A stretch of DNA of 64,000 bases from Nitrosomonas communis (GTDB lineage Bacteria > Pseudomonadota > Gammaproteobacteria > Burkholderiales > Nitrosomonadaceae): NCBI RefSeq assembly GCF_900114745.1, contig NZ_FOUB01000004.1, positions 79,300-143,299 of the forward strand. Reading direction: 5' to 3'. Below, piece by piece: positions 26,492-36,442 of the stretch; the first letter of the stretch is position 1; every line of letters starts with the position of its first letter. The notes under the pieces were generated by a model that did no database searches, had not been told where the DNA came from, and saw only the letters and a list, made by a program, of their open reading frames with translations. A program made the position numbers and the translations under genes.

Positions 26492-27115
26492 ATGCAGCAG
26501 GGAAAATTCATCACTCTAGAAGGTCTTGATGGCGCAGGAAAAAGTACCCATTTGATCTGGCTGGAAAATTTTTTAGAAGACAAAGGAATCGATGTCGTGA
26601 CAACACGTGAGCCAGGTGGCACTTTACTGGGTGAGCAATTGCGCACCTTGCTGCTCGATCCTGGTCAGCACATGCATGCGGAAACGGAAGCATTGCTGAT
26701 GTTTGCAGCACGGCGGGAGCATCTGGATAAAGTTATTCTGCCGTCTCTCCATAGAGGGGAGTGGGTCATTTCGGACCGTTTCACCGATGCGAGTTTTGCT
26801 TATCAGGGGGGGGGCAGAGGGGTAACATTCGATAAGTTACAAATACTGGAACGATGGGTACAGGGCGTGTTCCAGCCTGACTTGACATTATATTTCGATG
26901 TGCCGATAGAAATGGCGAGAGAGCGTGTGCAATCGGCCAAAATAACCGATCGGTTCGAGAGAGAACAGGATGAATTTTTTCTCCAGGTGCGCGAAACTTA
27001 TCTACAACGAGCGCAGCAATTTCCTGAAAGAATCTGCTTGATCGATGCAAGCCAACCGCTGCATGAGGTGACAATCGCCTTGCAAGGTATTATCCAAAAA
27101 GCATTATTTGGTTGA
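26492..27115 (+). CDS. tmk: Thymidylate kinase
   Basis: 207 residues. It phosphorylates dTMP to dTDP. The P-loop [10 protein letters not shown] is at residues 9-18, the DR(F/Y) motif in [20 protein letters not shown] and the dTMP-binding TTREPGGT are intact; the LID region has [20 protein letters not shown]. Length is normal. In many proteobacteria holB follows at once; here a repeat element (copy 8) separates them by 255 bases. Confidence 0.97.
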   Translation: MQQGKFITLEGLDGAGKSTHLIWLENFLEDKGIDVVTTREPGGTLLGEQLRTLLLDPGQHMHAETEALLMFAARREHLDKVILPSLHRGEWVISDRFTDASFAYQGGGRGVTFDKLQILERWVQGVFQPDLTLYFDVPIEMARERVQSAKITDRFEREQDEFFLQVRETYLQRAQQFPERICLIDASQPLHEVTIALQGIIQKALFG

Positions 27116-27217
27116 ATCTACCTTAGGATAAGGTATGATTAAAATTCATTTTTTTGAAAATGAACGAAGTGAGTTTCAACGAAACTACATATCAGACAGA
27201 TAGGCGAGAAATGAGCG

Positions 27218-27321
27218 AATTCCATTTCTAAATCAAAACTGACTTTGTCAGCTTCATCTTGCCGTATTATTTATACTGTTCGCGGCTCGCCTTCGCGTCA
27301 TTTTTGATTTAGAAATGGAAG
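27218..27321 (-). repeat. MITE-like dispersed repeat, copy 8 (orientation B)
   Basis: 104 bp, AATTCCATTTCTAAATCAAA to TTTTGATTTAGAAATGGAA, near the family consensus. It splits the usual tmk-holB pair and ends 50 bases before the holB start. Confidence 0.93.
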
Positions 27322-27370
27322 AAGATGCGCCGATGAAGAAGTGATTCGCTCGCACAATGGATCTTTAGAG

Positions 27371-28435
27371 ATGCAGATGAATGAGTTTTATCCCTGGCAA
27401 TATACTATTTGGCAACAAGTGAGAAGCTCGGTTGCTTTGAAGACACACGCCTTGCTGCTGAAAGGCAGAAAAGGAATAGGGAAGCTAGGCTTCGCCCGAA
27501 GCCTAGCCAAGTCATTATTGTGTACGCAGATAACGGTGGAACAAGTTGCCTGCGGTGTATGTACAAGCTGCAAATGGTTCGAGCAGGAAACCCATCCAAA
27601 TTTTTATTTAATGACACCAGAAGCACTTATTGACTCGTCTGGTGAAGCGGGTCCCGCAAGCAGCGGTATAGACAGGCAAGATGCAGAGCATGCCAAATCA
27701 GGGAAAAAGCCCAGTCAACATATTACCATTGAGCAAGTGCGAGCGCTGAACGATTTCGTCTATCTTTCCGGTCACCAGGATGGACTCAAGGTGATTCTGA
27801 TTCATCCAGCAGAAGCCATGAATGTAGCGGCAGCCAATGCCTTATTGAAGAAACTCGAAGAACCTCCCTCCAATGTTCTTTTCATTCTGGTAGCGCATCG
27901 CTCGCAAGATTTGCTGCCAACCATTCGTAGTCGTTGCCAGCATATTACTCTGCCCATACCTGATGCGGCTACTGCGCGCAATTGGTTGACACAGCAGGGA
28001 ATAGAACATGCCGATATCTGTCTGGCTCTGTCAGGTGCCTCACCTTTGCAGGCTGCGGCATTCAGCCATCACGATTATTTTAGTCAGCATGCTGATTTTA
28101 TCCGGAAAATCAGCATGCCCGCCAGCTTTGATCCTATTTCTCTGGCCAACAGTCTGCATAAACTGGATTTGCCAGAGATTGTCAACTGGTTACAAAAGTG
28201 GTGCTATGACTTGGTATGCTTTTGTACCACGGGAAAAATTCGCTACCATGTGCATCAAGAAACAACTATAAGGAAATTGGCTTCAACTGCAGATCCCAAG
28301 CTGCTTGCCAGCTTCTGGCGCAATTTGATCACGAGCCAGCAATTAGCGCGCCATCCTCTCAACGCCAAATTGTTTCTGGAAGAGATACTGCTTTCGTACG
28401 TTAAGGTAATGGCGCCGACGCGATACCAAGGTTGA
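27371..28435 (+). CDS. holB: DNA polymerase III subunit delta'
   Basis: About 354 residues from ATG 27371; a GTG at 27341 in frame is less likely because family members start close to the FYPWQ segment. Clamp-loader AAA+ features are HALLLKGRKGIGKLGFARSL (P-loop region), a zinc site CGVCTSCKWF, HITIEQVRALNDFVYLSGHQ, KVILIHPAEAMNVAAANALL, KKLEEPPSNVLFILVAH and TIRSRCQHITLPIP. Delta' is the stator of the sliding-clamp loader. The residues 100-125 hold a low-complexity insertion (SSGEAGPASSGID). PilZ and TatD genes, frequent neighbours, are absent. Confidence 0.93.
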   Translation: MQMNEFYPWQYTIWQQVRSSVALKTHALLLKGRKGIGKLGFARSLAKSLLCTQITVEQVACGVCTSCKWFEQETHPNFYLMTPEALIDSSGEAGPASSGIDRQDAEHAKSGKKPSQHITIEQVRALNDFVYLSGHQDGLKVILIHPAEAMNVAAANALLKKLEEPPSNVLFILVAHRSQDLLPTIRSRCQHITLPIPDAATARNWLTQQGIEHADICLALSGASPLQAAAFSHHDYFSQHADFIRKISMPASFDPISLANSLHKLDLPEIVNWLQKWCYDLVCFCTTGKIRYHVHQETTIRKLASTADPKLLASFWRNLITSQQLARHPLNAKLFLEEILLSYVKVMAPTRYQG

Positions 28436-28442
28436 CCGCTAA

Positions 28443-30467
28443 TCAATCCTCCAGAGATTCTTCTGATAGTCTACCCCCTAACGCCTCCAAGGCAATATAG
28501 GCCAGATCTCTCCATTCCTCTCTATCCCAATACCTGATGTAGCGCCTGAATTGACGCTGCGTTGACAGGAGCGGGAATTCATCAGGGCCAAGCTGTGCCC
28601 GCATCTCACTGCAATAACGAATAATCTCCTCTTTTGCGTGTTGATCATTGAAATCTGGTCCACCATAGGCTACCCCAAGTAAAGCGAGCTCGGCCAGCGT
28701 TGCTAAGATGTACGCCCGATTATCTCCGCTGGCCTTATTCAACTCCCACTCGACAATTTGGCGAGCTGTGATCCACCATTGACCATAATTTTCTGGTAAG
28801 CATTTAAAAGCTGCGCTATTAGTTAATGCAGGTATTGCGGTAATGGAAAGATATTGCGTCATAACCCAATAATTATGCGGCTCGAATTCCAAGGCTTCGC
28901 GATAGAATCCTTGAGAAGTTTCATAGGCTTTTTTGCTTTCCTTTGCCCACTTCGGAATCTTGCTGAGATCAGCCGCGTGGTTATTCGCAAGCAATGAATA
29001 GGCGATTCCAATACGTTTCTCACTAGCTGCACTCATGCCGAGACGTTCGGCTTTGATTTCGAAAGACGCTACTGCTTCAGGCGCTTCACGCCATACTTTG
29101 AGTTCGTTACGAATAGACTTGCACAAGAAACCGATTTCTTCTCCAAGCTCAGCAGAACTGAATGTTTGCTGAGTTTGTTCAATGTCGGCATTAGCACCTA
29201 CCAATTCATCGATACGATCGAATTTGACTTCTAGTCGTCTTCTGATTTGTTTGTCGCGGAAGGCATCGACCTGGTCTTCAAAATTTAATGGTACGGTAGC
29301 GTAAGCTACGATACTAGCCCAATCATGAGTGCCTGCTGCATCGGTACGTAAGCGCTGACGTAATTCATAGATGACCCAGCGCGGATCATTGCCATCAAGT
29401 AGTCGTTGATAAAGTACTTCGGCAGCAATCGCCGAGGCTCTCATCCATAGTGGGAACTGTGATGCAATCACCCAGGGAATACCTGCAGCATGCAGCTCAT
29501 GTGCGATACTGCCACCGGGGGTAAGCATTGATTCGATATTGCCTGAATCACAGGTTGCGAGCGTGACGAGCGTCGGGCAGAATTTTGTATTTCCCGACGA
29601 ATCACGAGCTGTCAGCGCAATGGCAAGCCTTTCGCCATCAATGATATCTTTGCTTTGATCATGATCGCTACTTAACGCTACGCCATAGCGTTTATTACCG
29701 GAATTTTCCAATGGTGCACCATGTGCCAGAATGTGTACATGAGTATACTCAGTTTGGGCACATGCTTCACGGATCTGTTTCAAGGTCGCATTGGGTAGGA
29801 CAGTCAAAATCTTTTTAACATCCTCCACGCGTTCCTTATCCATTCCTGGGTTTCTGATTTTTACCCACGGCTCGATGGCTGAACGTAGGGCTTGTAAATG
29901 AGATTGAGCGGGAACATAAAGTCCATCTGGTTCTGCAAAAGCAAAAAGAATGCGCGGTGGCCGGTTCCAATTAACAGGGAGAGGCCGTCCGCGGCGGACT
30001 TCCCGTGTGATTGAGATCGGTGCACGTGTTTGTAGAAATAACGGGGAGCCTGAGCCTGGAAAGCCGTCCACGCCGACGGCAAGCTCGAATGGAACCAGGC
30101 CGAGCTCAAACGCAGATAAGGAAAGGCGCAGATGAACCAGTTTTCCGGCTTCCACTGCTGCATTACCCAATTCCGAAAGCAGCGCTGGAATCTGGCCGAG
30201 CACTCTCCCAATCGCTTCACCCAAATCACGAACTTCAGCCTGGCGCTGCTCATCCTTGGCAGGGTCCTTATCGGATTCATAACGTAACCTGCGCAGGCGC
30301 ATTAATAATTGCCGGTGTTCAAATGGCATTTGCACAGTCACTGGTCCTTCTTCGCCGCATAACGCAATATATGGCGTAAGCGGGGAGAGCAATTGATTGT
30401 GCGATGGTCCCGGTCTGAGAAATTCAAGTTTGACTTTTTGGATTGCTTTGCTGGGGATAGTGCTCAT
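28443..30467 (-). CDS. CHAT-domain (caspase-like) protein with helical C-terminal region
   Basis: 674 residues. The CHAT domain spans roughly residues 110-400: LRLSLSAFELGLVPFELAVG (the W/LPxE-like start), ITREVRRGRPLP, PRILFAFAEPDG, then the catalytic pair His249 in HVHILAHGAPLE and Cys306 in LVTLATCDSGN, followed by PGGSIAHELHAAGIPWVIAS. This is the order and spacing of a CHAT peptidase. The remaining ~270 residues are helical, with a TPR-like piece AYETSQGFYREALEFEPHNY. No signal peptide or membrane segment. It starts five bases after the metallophosphoesterase stop, with GGAG inside the upstream gene's end, so the pair is co-translated. Function unknown; CHAT proteins are often effectors activated by partner proteins. 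Confidence 0.82.
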   Translation of the reverse strand: MSTIPSKAIQKVKLEFLRPGPSHNQLLSPLTPYIALCGEEGPVTVQMPFEHRQLLMRLRRLRYESDKDPAKDEQRQAEVRDLGEAIGRVLGQIPALLSELGNAAVEAGKLVHLRLSLSAFELGLVPFELAVGVDGFPGSGSPLFLQTRAPISITREVRRGRPLPVNWNRPPRILFAFAEPDGLYVPAQSHLQALRSAIEPWVKIRNPGMDKERVEDVKKILTVLPNATLKQIREACAQTEYTHVHILAHGAPLENSGNKRYGVALSSDHDQSKDIIDGERLAIALTARDSSGNTKFCPTLVTLATCDSGNIESMLTPGGSIAHELHAAGIPWVIASQFPLWMRASAIAAEVLYQRLLDGNDPRWVIYELRQRLRTDAAGTHDWASIVAYATVPLNFEDQVDAFRDKQIRRRLEVKFDRIDELVGANADIEQTQQTFSSAELGEEIGFLCKSIRNELKVWREAPEAVASFEIKAERLGMSAASEKRIGIAYSLLANNHAADLSKIPKWAKESKKAYETSQGFYREALEFEPHNYWVMTQYLSITAIPALTNSAAFKCLPENYGQWWITARQIVEWELNKASGDNRAYILATLAELALLGVAYGGPDFNDQHAKEEIIRYCSEMRAQLGPDEFPLLSTQRQFRRYIRYWDREEWRDLAYIALEALGGRLSEESLED

Positions 30468-30471
30468 ATTA

Positions 30472-31971
30472 TTACTCCGGAAATTTTCTTATCTCAAGAG
30501 GTAGGCCTGAGCCGTTACCCACAACATGGGTCAACCTCCCAACTGCTTTGCCGCTTTCTTCTTTGATCGATATAGCGCTGGTCTGGTCCATCACAAATGG
30601 CTGATTATCAAAACTTGCCTGATCAATAGCTTCCATTTTTCCATTGATGAGTACCTCGTATACGGGTTTGAAGGAAGCCGTGTCTTTCAACATGGCTTCG
30701 GTAAACTGTAATAAACGAATCCAGGTACCACTATTGAAATAATAGCGTCCGCCTCCCATGTCGATGGCACGTTCAAGATGCGTGTGACCGGTAATAATAA
30801 AGTCAATGGATGATCCAACAGCGGCCGTCACTTGCTTATAAGTATCATCCTGATCGGAGATATCGAATGTTTTGTCGTCTGCCAACCAGTCTTTAAGCGC
30901 ACGACGCAGTGCTTCATCTTTGCCGACACCTCTCATCCAACCCGTTAAATTATCCCAGATGAGTTGGGGTGTGCCTAAGGTGCTGTCAGCGGTTACGACT
31001 GTCTTTGCATCCGTTCGGTTAAAGCTCTTTTCCGCAGCCAGCAACATTTCATCAGCGCTACGCGTGCCAGTTGCTGTAGCGCCTAATACGCCAGCTTTAA
31101 GGTTGGGCCCCAATAAACGATCGGCAGTAAATGGGATGACGGCATTCTGACTGGACTGTTGAAAGCCTTCAGCGGAAAGCCGTTGATCAATTTGCTTTTG
31201 TCCTTCTACTTTTTCACCCACAATCGGTAGTAGCTTATTAATTTTACTGACTTGTGACGGATCAAGTACCAACAAGGTACCGACGGCGGCAGACGTTTCT
31301 GGTTTAAGCAGATCGATCCAAGCAAACTTGCGCTTCACGTCATTCATGACATCTTTAACCATGCGCGTACCGGCATTTGGGTACCATTCGCTGGGGTTAA
31401 GTGAACGGCCAACATTCAAGCGTCGCCCGACTTTTGCCAGATCTTCGTAACGGTTGTAATTCCACGCATCTACTTCATTCCCGTGGGTACAATAGATGCG
31501 TGCATTTCCTACCATGCAGGTATAGCCTGCGCCGGTTGTGCAAAATTCAATACGTGCGCGTGCTGTTTGATCGGCTCCTGCCAGATACGTGATAATCAGA
31601 CGTTGTACAACAGGAAAGGATAATTCAATATCGTGGTTGCCAATGATGATGATCAGGGTGCGTCCTTCCAATTTGACAAAATCAGCCAAAGCTTTCCAGA
31701 TGTCGGAAAAGGAGGGATCTTTCATGATTCGCTGTACAGTGGCAATGGCTTCATCAGTGGCAACATAGCCGTGAATGTCTTCTGCCAGGGTATCGATGAT
31801 ATCGCCATTCAATATCAATGCCACGTGTCCGCCAGGCCGTTGCTGTCCGACCCAACCGATATAGTTGGCGAGGCGTTCGGTTTCACGCAAAATTTGAAAA
31901 TCCACCTTATTGCCACCCATGTGAATGTCTGAAATGACATGGATTTCATCGTATTCAGGAAAATCGCTCAT
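30472..31971 (-). CDS. Calcineurin-like metallophosphoesterase, partner of CHAT protein
   Basis: 499 residues. All metallophosphoesterase motifs are present: DIH (Asp15, His17) in HVISDIHMGG, GD (Asp57) in LILNGDIID, GNHD (111-114) in IIIIGNHDIELSF, His163 in YCTHGNEVDAWNY and GHTH (395-398) in IITGHTHLERAID. Between the last two lies an unusually long, mostly helical insertion of about 200 residues (VGRRLNVGRSLNPSEWYPNA onwards) that ordinary calcineurin-like enzymes lack. It is cytoplasmic by sequence. Directly upstream (same strand) is rne with a 102-base gap; directly downstream is the CHAT gene. The substrate (nucleotide, nucleic acid, phospholipid) cannot be told. Confidence 0.85.
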   Translation of the reverse strand: MSDFPEYDEIHVISDIHMGGNKVDFQILRETERLANYIGWVGQQRPGGHVALILNGDIIDTLAEDIHGYVATDEAIATVQRIMKDPSFSDIWKALADFVKLEGRTLIIIIGNHDIELSFPVVQRLIITYLAGADQTARARIEFCTTGAGYTCMVGNARIYCTHGNEVDAWNYNRYEDLAKVGRRLNVGRSLNPSEWYPNAGTRMVKDVMNDVKRKFAWIDLLKPETSAAVGTLLVLDPSQVSKINKLLPIVGEKVEGQKQIDQRLSAEGFQQSSQNAVIPFTADRLLGPNLKAGVLGATATGTRSADEMLLAAEKSFNRTDAKTVVTADSTLGTPQLIWDNLTGWMRGVGKDEALRRALKDWLADDKTFDISDQDDTYKQVTAAVGSSIDFIITGHTHLERAIDMGGGRYYFNSGTWIRLLQFTEAMLKDTASFKPVYEVLINGKMEAIDQASFDNQPFVMDQTSAISIKEESGKAVGRLTHVVGNGSGLPLEIRKFPE

Positions 31972-32073
31972 ATCGTTATCTTATTAAATTAAGTAATCAC
32001 AGCCCCATTTTTGGCAGTCTGTCTCAGGTTTCTTTAGAAGAAAATTATTCTCATTCATTTTTTATTCAGGAAA

Positions 32074-34677
32074 TTAATCTTTTGTCTCTACCTGGATTAA
32101 TGGCTCAGATTCAATTATTTTTAAGGTTGCTGGCTTACGTCGTTGTCTTCTGGGAGAAGTCAGATCTTCCACTGTTTCAGAAATTTTATCAGGGGCGGTC
32201 TCAATCATGATTAAGCCGCTTTTGGTCAAATCCGGGAATTCGGAAACAGCACATGGCTCAACCGATTTAGGTGAGCTGGGTTGGGACGCAGATAATTCAT
32301 ATGCTGCTGGCGCCGAGATGTGCTCAAATGACAAGTCAAATTGTGGAATGGGAGCAGGCGGTGCTGTTACTGACAGATCGGGAGAATGATCAACTGATTC
32401 AGATTTTTCGCTGGTGTCACTCAATTCAGTGAGGATACTTTCTGCCTTAAAAGTAATGAGTTTCGGTGCTGGTGCCTGATCTTTGAAGTGACTTTCAGGC
32501 TGAGTTTGTTCCAAGGAAATTGCTTCCTCAGCTTCAGCTACTTTATGAAGACGTGATCGCTCTGAGCGATCATGCTGCCGCCCTCCACGACGGCGGCGTG
32601 AACGACCACGCTCTTCACGTTCTTCAGTTTGCTCAGGTAATGTCTCAACTGGCGCGATACCTTTTTCGGTCGGTACTTCTGCCTCTGTATGTATTTTTTC
32701 TTCATGCGGCGGATGAGCTTTTTTTCTTCGCGCAAGCTGACTATCACGACTTTTCTGTACGGCTCTTCCATGGGGCTCAGAAACAATCTGCTCTTCTAGC
32801 AGGATGCCCGCAGACTCTTGGGGCAATTCTTGCAGAGGCTCATGTACATCATGATGCTTGCGTTGTTCATGAGTAAGTAGCTCTTTACTGCGGTCACCGC
32901 GACCACGATCCCGACGTCCCCGACCCCGTTCGTGACGCTGGGATCTTTCTTTATGGCTGGGTGGAGTGGGTTCTGCAGGCGCATGCTCATGGCTGGTTGG
33001 TCTGAACCAGCCAAAGAATTTATCCAAAAACGAGGCTTGTTCGCGAGGTTTTTCTTCACGTGCTGGCGCAGGTTGCGTGGGCGTAATTCCTTTTACTGCG
33101 GCCTGTGGACGTGTTGGCTTGGCTTCCTGTACTGTCGACGGAAGGATAATTTCCTCTGCAACTTTCTCTACCATCTCATAACTGGCTTGCATTTCAGTTG
33201 ATTTAATATCCTCCTGGCGCAGTCGACTAATTTTATAATTTGGCGTTTCCAAATAGATATTCGGAATGAGGATAATATTAACTTTCAGGCGTGCTTCGAT
33301 ATTATGGATATCAGAACGTTTTTCATTTAACAGAAAAGTAGCCACATCGACAGGAAGTTGCACATGCAGTGCACTGGTATGCTCTTTCATCGCTTCTTCC
33401 TGAATAATTCTGAGAATATGCAGAGCGGATGAATCAGTACCCCGTATATGTCCCGTGCCATGGCAACGTGGGCAGGTGATATAGTTGCTTTCTCCAAGAG
33501 AGGGACGTAGGCGCTGGCGAGATAGCTCCAATAATCCAAAGCGTGAGATTTTTCCAACCTGGACACGTGCACGATCATGATGGAGCGCTTCATGCAGACG
33601 TGATTCCACCTCGCGCTGGTTACGGGCGACTTCCATGTCAATAAAATCAATGACAACCAATCCACCTAAATCGCGTAAACGCAGTTGCCGGGCAATTTCG
33701 TCCGCAGCTTCCAGATTGGTATTAAGTGCGGTACTTTCGATGTCAGCACCTCGAATGGCTCGCGCTGAATTGACATCGATGGATACGAGCGCTTCTGTAT
33801 GATCAATGACGATAGCTCCGCCTGAAGGCAAGGATACCTGCCGGGAGTAAGCCGTTTCTATCTGGTGTTCAATTTGGAAGCGAGAGAATAAGGGGATATC
33901 ATCCTGATACAGTTTGAGACGATCGACATTATCTGGCATGACGTGAGCCATAAATTGGCACGCTTGTTCATAAATTTCAGAATTATCGATTAGAATTTCA
34001 CCGATTTCATGATGGAAATAATCGCGAATGGCACGAATAACGAGACTGCTTTCCTGATAAATCAGAAAGATACCGCTTTGATTCTTAGCGGCTTCTTCAA
34101 TCGCGTACCAAAGTTGGGTCAAATAATTTAAATCCCACTGTAACTCTTCTTCATTGCGACCAATGCCTGCAGTACGTGCAATAATGCTCATCCCAGGCGG
34201 GATGTGCAGGTGCGAGATAACATCACGCAGTTCAGTTCGCTCTTCTGCGGTGATGCGACGGGATATCCCTCCACTATGCGGATTATTGGGCATCAGCACG
34301 AGATAACGCCCTGCCAAGGAAATGTAGGTAGTTAATGCGGCACCTTTAGTGCCACGCTCATCCTTATCAACTTGAACAATCAACTCCTGGCTTTCTCGGA
34401 GTAAGCTTGGAATACGATGACTCGGTAAATCAGGGCTCTCACCGAAGCAGGTGGGTGAGATTTCCTTATAAGGCAAGAAACCATGGCGGTCTCCTCCATA
34501 ATCAACAAAGGCAGCTTCTAATCCTGGTTCTAAGCGGGTAATCACTCCTTTATAAATATTGCCTTTACGTTGTTCTTTACCAATTGTCTCAATATCGAGA
34601 TCAATCAGTTTTTGTCCATCTACAATTGCGACACGCAACTCTTCTGGCTGTGTCGCATTGAATAACATGCGTTTCAT
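32074..34677 (-). CDS. rne: Ribonuclease E
   Basis: 867 residues. The catalytic N-terminal half is typical: MKRMLFNATQPEELRVAIVD, the S1 domain (GNIYKGVITRLEPGLEAAFV, DYGGDRHGFLPYKEIS), the DNase I-like site with SIDVNSARAIRGADIESTAL and VVIDFIDM, and the zinc-link CPRCHGTGHI. The C-terminal ~370 residues are low-complexity, rich in E, R, P, with an arginine-rich patch (HERGRGRRDRGRGDRSKE) like the RNA-binding/degradosome scaffold of other RNase E proteins. A strong site GGGAGG precedes the ATG. It starts mRNA decay and processes rRNA/tRNA. Divergent from rluC across a 626-base gap. Confidence 0.97.
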   Translation of the reverse strand: MKRMLFNATQPEELRVAIVDGQKLIDLDIETIGKEQRKGNIYKGVITRLEPGLEAAFVDYGGDRHGFLPYKEISPTCFGESPDLPSHRIPSLLRESQELIVQVDKDERGTKGAALTTYISLAGRYLVLMPNNPHSGGISRRITAEERTELRDVISHLHIPPGMSIIARTAGIGRNEEELQWDLNYLTQLWYAIEEAAKNQSGIFLIYQESSLVIRAIRDYFHHEIGEILIDNSEIYEQACQFMAHVMPDNVDRLKLYQDDIPLFSRFQIEHQIETAYSRQVSLPSGGAIVIDHTEALVSIDVNSARAIRGADIESTALNTNLEAADEIARQLRLRDLGGLVVIDFIDMEVARNQREVESRLHEALHHDRARVQVGKISRFGLLELSRQRLRPSLGESNYITCPRCHGTGHIRGTDSSALHILRIIQEEAMKEHTSALHVQLPVDVATFLLNEKRSDIHNIEARLKVNIILIPNIYLETPNYKISRLRQEDIKSTEMQASYEMVEKVAEEIILPSTVQEAKPTRPQAAVKGITPTQPAPAREEKPREQASFLDKFFGWFRPTSHEHAPAEPTPPSHKERSQRHERGRGRRDRGRGDRSKELLTHEQRKHHDVHEPLQELPQESAGILLEEQIVSEPHGRAVQKSRDSQLARRKKAHPPHEEKIHTEAEVPTEKGIAPVETLPEQTEEREERGRSRRRRGGRQHDRSERSRLHKVAEAEEAISLEQTQPESHFKDQAPAPKLITFKAESILTELSDTSEKSESVDHSPDLSVTAPPAPIPQFDLSFEHISAPAAYELSASQPSSPKSVEPCAVSEFPDLTKSGLIMIETAPDKISETVEDLTSPRRQRRKPATLKIIESEPLIQVETKD

Positions 34678-35303
34678 TTTATGCCTCCCGCGCTCAATTC
34701 ACGGGCAGATTGCTGCATATCAGGCAGCATAGCTTCCTATCGTTTACGCATAATAGAATTTATTGTTCAGATAATTGGGTCATGGTATTAGAAAAGGACG
34801 GTATGAAGTGGTTATCGTGGTACATCGCAGTATCGCGGAGCTTGACCCCTTTAGTGTTTCTTGATGATAAGGAGCTACGCCAAAATTTGTTTGGCTTGTT
34901 TTATGGGAGCTCATGCTCTGAGTGCTTCCAACATTCTTTCTCTTATTCAGACCTTCTTTAATTTTCCTTTCCGTGAAGATTGGCCAATTTCTAGCGTGTA
35001 TCTTGGTTCCTGTAAATTGTGGAAACAGGATTGAAATCAAGTTATACAAGGTTTCGACAAAGTCTATCCCGTCGGCGGGTACTACGAAACCGGAAACTAA
35101 ATTCATATGTGCTTTGAGCGCGCAAATCAATTACTATCGCTACTTTAGGTGGTGAGCGACATTAACCAAATCAGTGCTGATTTTCTTCAACACTTCAAAA
35201 CTTTAAAACTATCGAGTGAGTTAACCATTACCCCGTGTAATTATGCTCATCATGTAATTGATACACGATTTATGTAGTATATGGGTAAATATGTGAATTC
35301 CAA
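34678..35303. other. Long rne-rluC divergent intergenic region
   Basis: A 626-base gap between rne (-) and rluC (+). The pairing of divergent rne and rluC is conserved in proteobacteria, where the long rne leader is structured and lets RNase E control its own mRNA. No protein-coding signal or repeat copy was found here, so a long 5' leader of rne is the best reading, by analogy with E. coli and not shown by sequence. Confidence 0.45.
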
Positions 35304-36320
35304 ATGAAGAGTATAGGTAAAATTAATACGTTAAACAAAAATATTATGCCAGATATGGTCATTGTAGAAAATATCAATGAAGAGGCCGATGGGCAACGTA
35401 TTGATAATTTTTTCTTCAAGCGCTTTAAAAGGGTGCCCAAGAGTCACATTTATCAACTCTTGCGTAGCGGTCAGGTACGTGTCAATAGTAAGCGAATCAA
35501 TGCTGATTATCGCTTGCAGCAGAATGATAAGGTGCGTATTCCGCCAATTAGAACATTCCAGAGTGCTCAAAAAATAATAAAACCTCCTCCTGCTGCTTTC
35601 GAAGTATTGTTTGAAGATAAATGGCTTTTGGCTATTAATAAACCATCCGGCATCGCAGTGCATGGTGGCAGTGGCATTAGCTATGGTGTGATCGAACAAT
35701 TACGCGCTCATTATCCTGACTGGAAATTTCTAGAACTGGTACACCGCCTAGATCGGGAAACCTCTGGCGTTTTGCTGCTTGCCAAGAAGCGCAGCGCATT
35801 GGTCGAGGCACATCGACAAATTCGAGAGGGAATCGTCCAAAAACGTTATTGGGTAATTGTCAGGGGTAGATGGCGCAATGCTAAACAGAGTGTGAAATTA
35901 TCACTTAATAAATTTGTTACCGCTGACGGTGAGCGGCGTGTCATGGTTATTTCAGGGAAGAATGAGGAAAAAAAAGAATTGCCAGCCCATACCGTGTTTA
36001 CTTTGAAAAAAAATTGGCAAAACTTTAGCTTGCTCGAGGCAGAATTAAAAACCGGCCGTACCCATCAAATCCGGGTCCATTTGGCACATCTAGGTTTTCC
36101 GATTGTAGGGGATGATAAATATGGCGATTTTGAGTTGAATAAGGAACTGATGAAAGGGAAGCAAAGACTTGGCTTAAAGCGCATGTTTCTGCACGCGGCT
36201 AGTTTGAAGATGATGCATCCAGCAACAGGGGAATATATTTGCCTGGAAGCCCCATTACCCAATGATCTGACAGCTTTTCTGCAGAGATTGGATGAGGAAA
36301 CTACAGTTGCTAGGCCGTAA
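35304..36320 (+). CDS. rluC: 23S rRNA pseudouridine synthase RluC
   Basis: 338 residues as an open frame; an internal ATG at 35346 (MPDMVIVENINEEADGQRID) is a likely alternative start because homology begins there. An N-terminal S4 RNA-binding domain (HIYQLLRSGQVRVNSKRINA) is followed by the synthase domain: AINKPSGIAVHGGSG, LVHRLDRETSGVLLLAKKRS with the catalytic Asp in HRLDR, and ELKTGRTHQIRVHLAHLGFP with VGDDKYGD. RluC makes pseudouridines 955, 2504 and 2580 (E. coli numbering) of 23S rRNA. Divergent from rne, the usual arrangement. Confidence 0.94.
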   Translation: MKSIGKINTLNKNIMPDMVIVENINEEADGQRIDNFFFKRFKRVPKSHIYQLLRSGQVRVNSKRINADYRLQQNDKVRIPPIRTFQSAQKIIKPPPAAFEVLFEDKWLLAINKPSGIAVHGGSGISYGVIEQLRAHYPDWKFLELVHRLDRETSGVLLLAKKRSALVEAHRQIREGIVQKRYWVIVRGRWRNAKQSVKLSLNKFVTADGERRVMVISGKNEEKKELPAHTVFTLKKNWQNFSLLEAELKTGRTHQIRVHLAHLGFPIVGDDKYGDFELNKELMKGKQRLGLKRMFLHAASLKMMHPATGEYICLEAPLPNDLTAFLQRLDEETTVARP

Positions 36321-36442
36321 AAACGAGCGTGCGAGTTTTCTCATAGAGCCGCGTTTCGCCCACCTCGCGCTTGAGGCGCTCGCTTCGCTTCCTTCACAGC
36401 CTTCGAACACTATTTGAATATTCTGGTTTTTTTGTTCTTAAA

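Noticed and set aside
34678..35303. A possible riboswitch or small RNA in the rne-rluC gap
   Set aside because: No known motif could be recognised by eye; only a long leader by analogy is supported.
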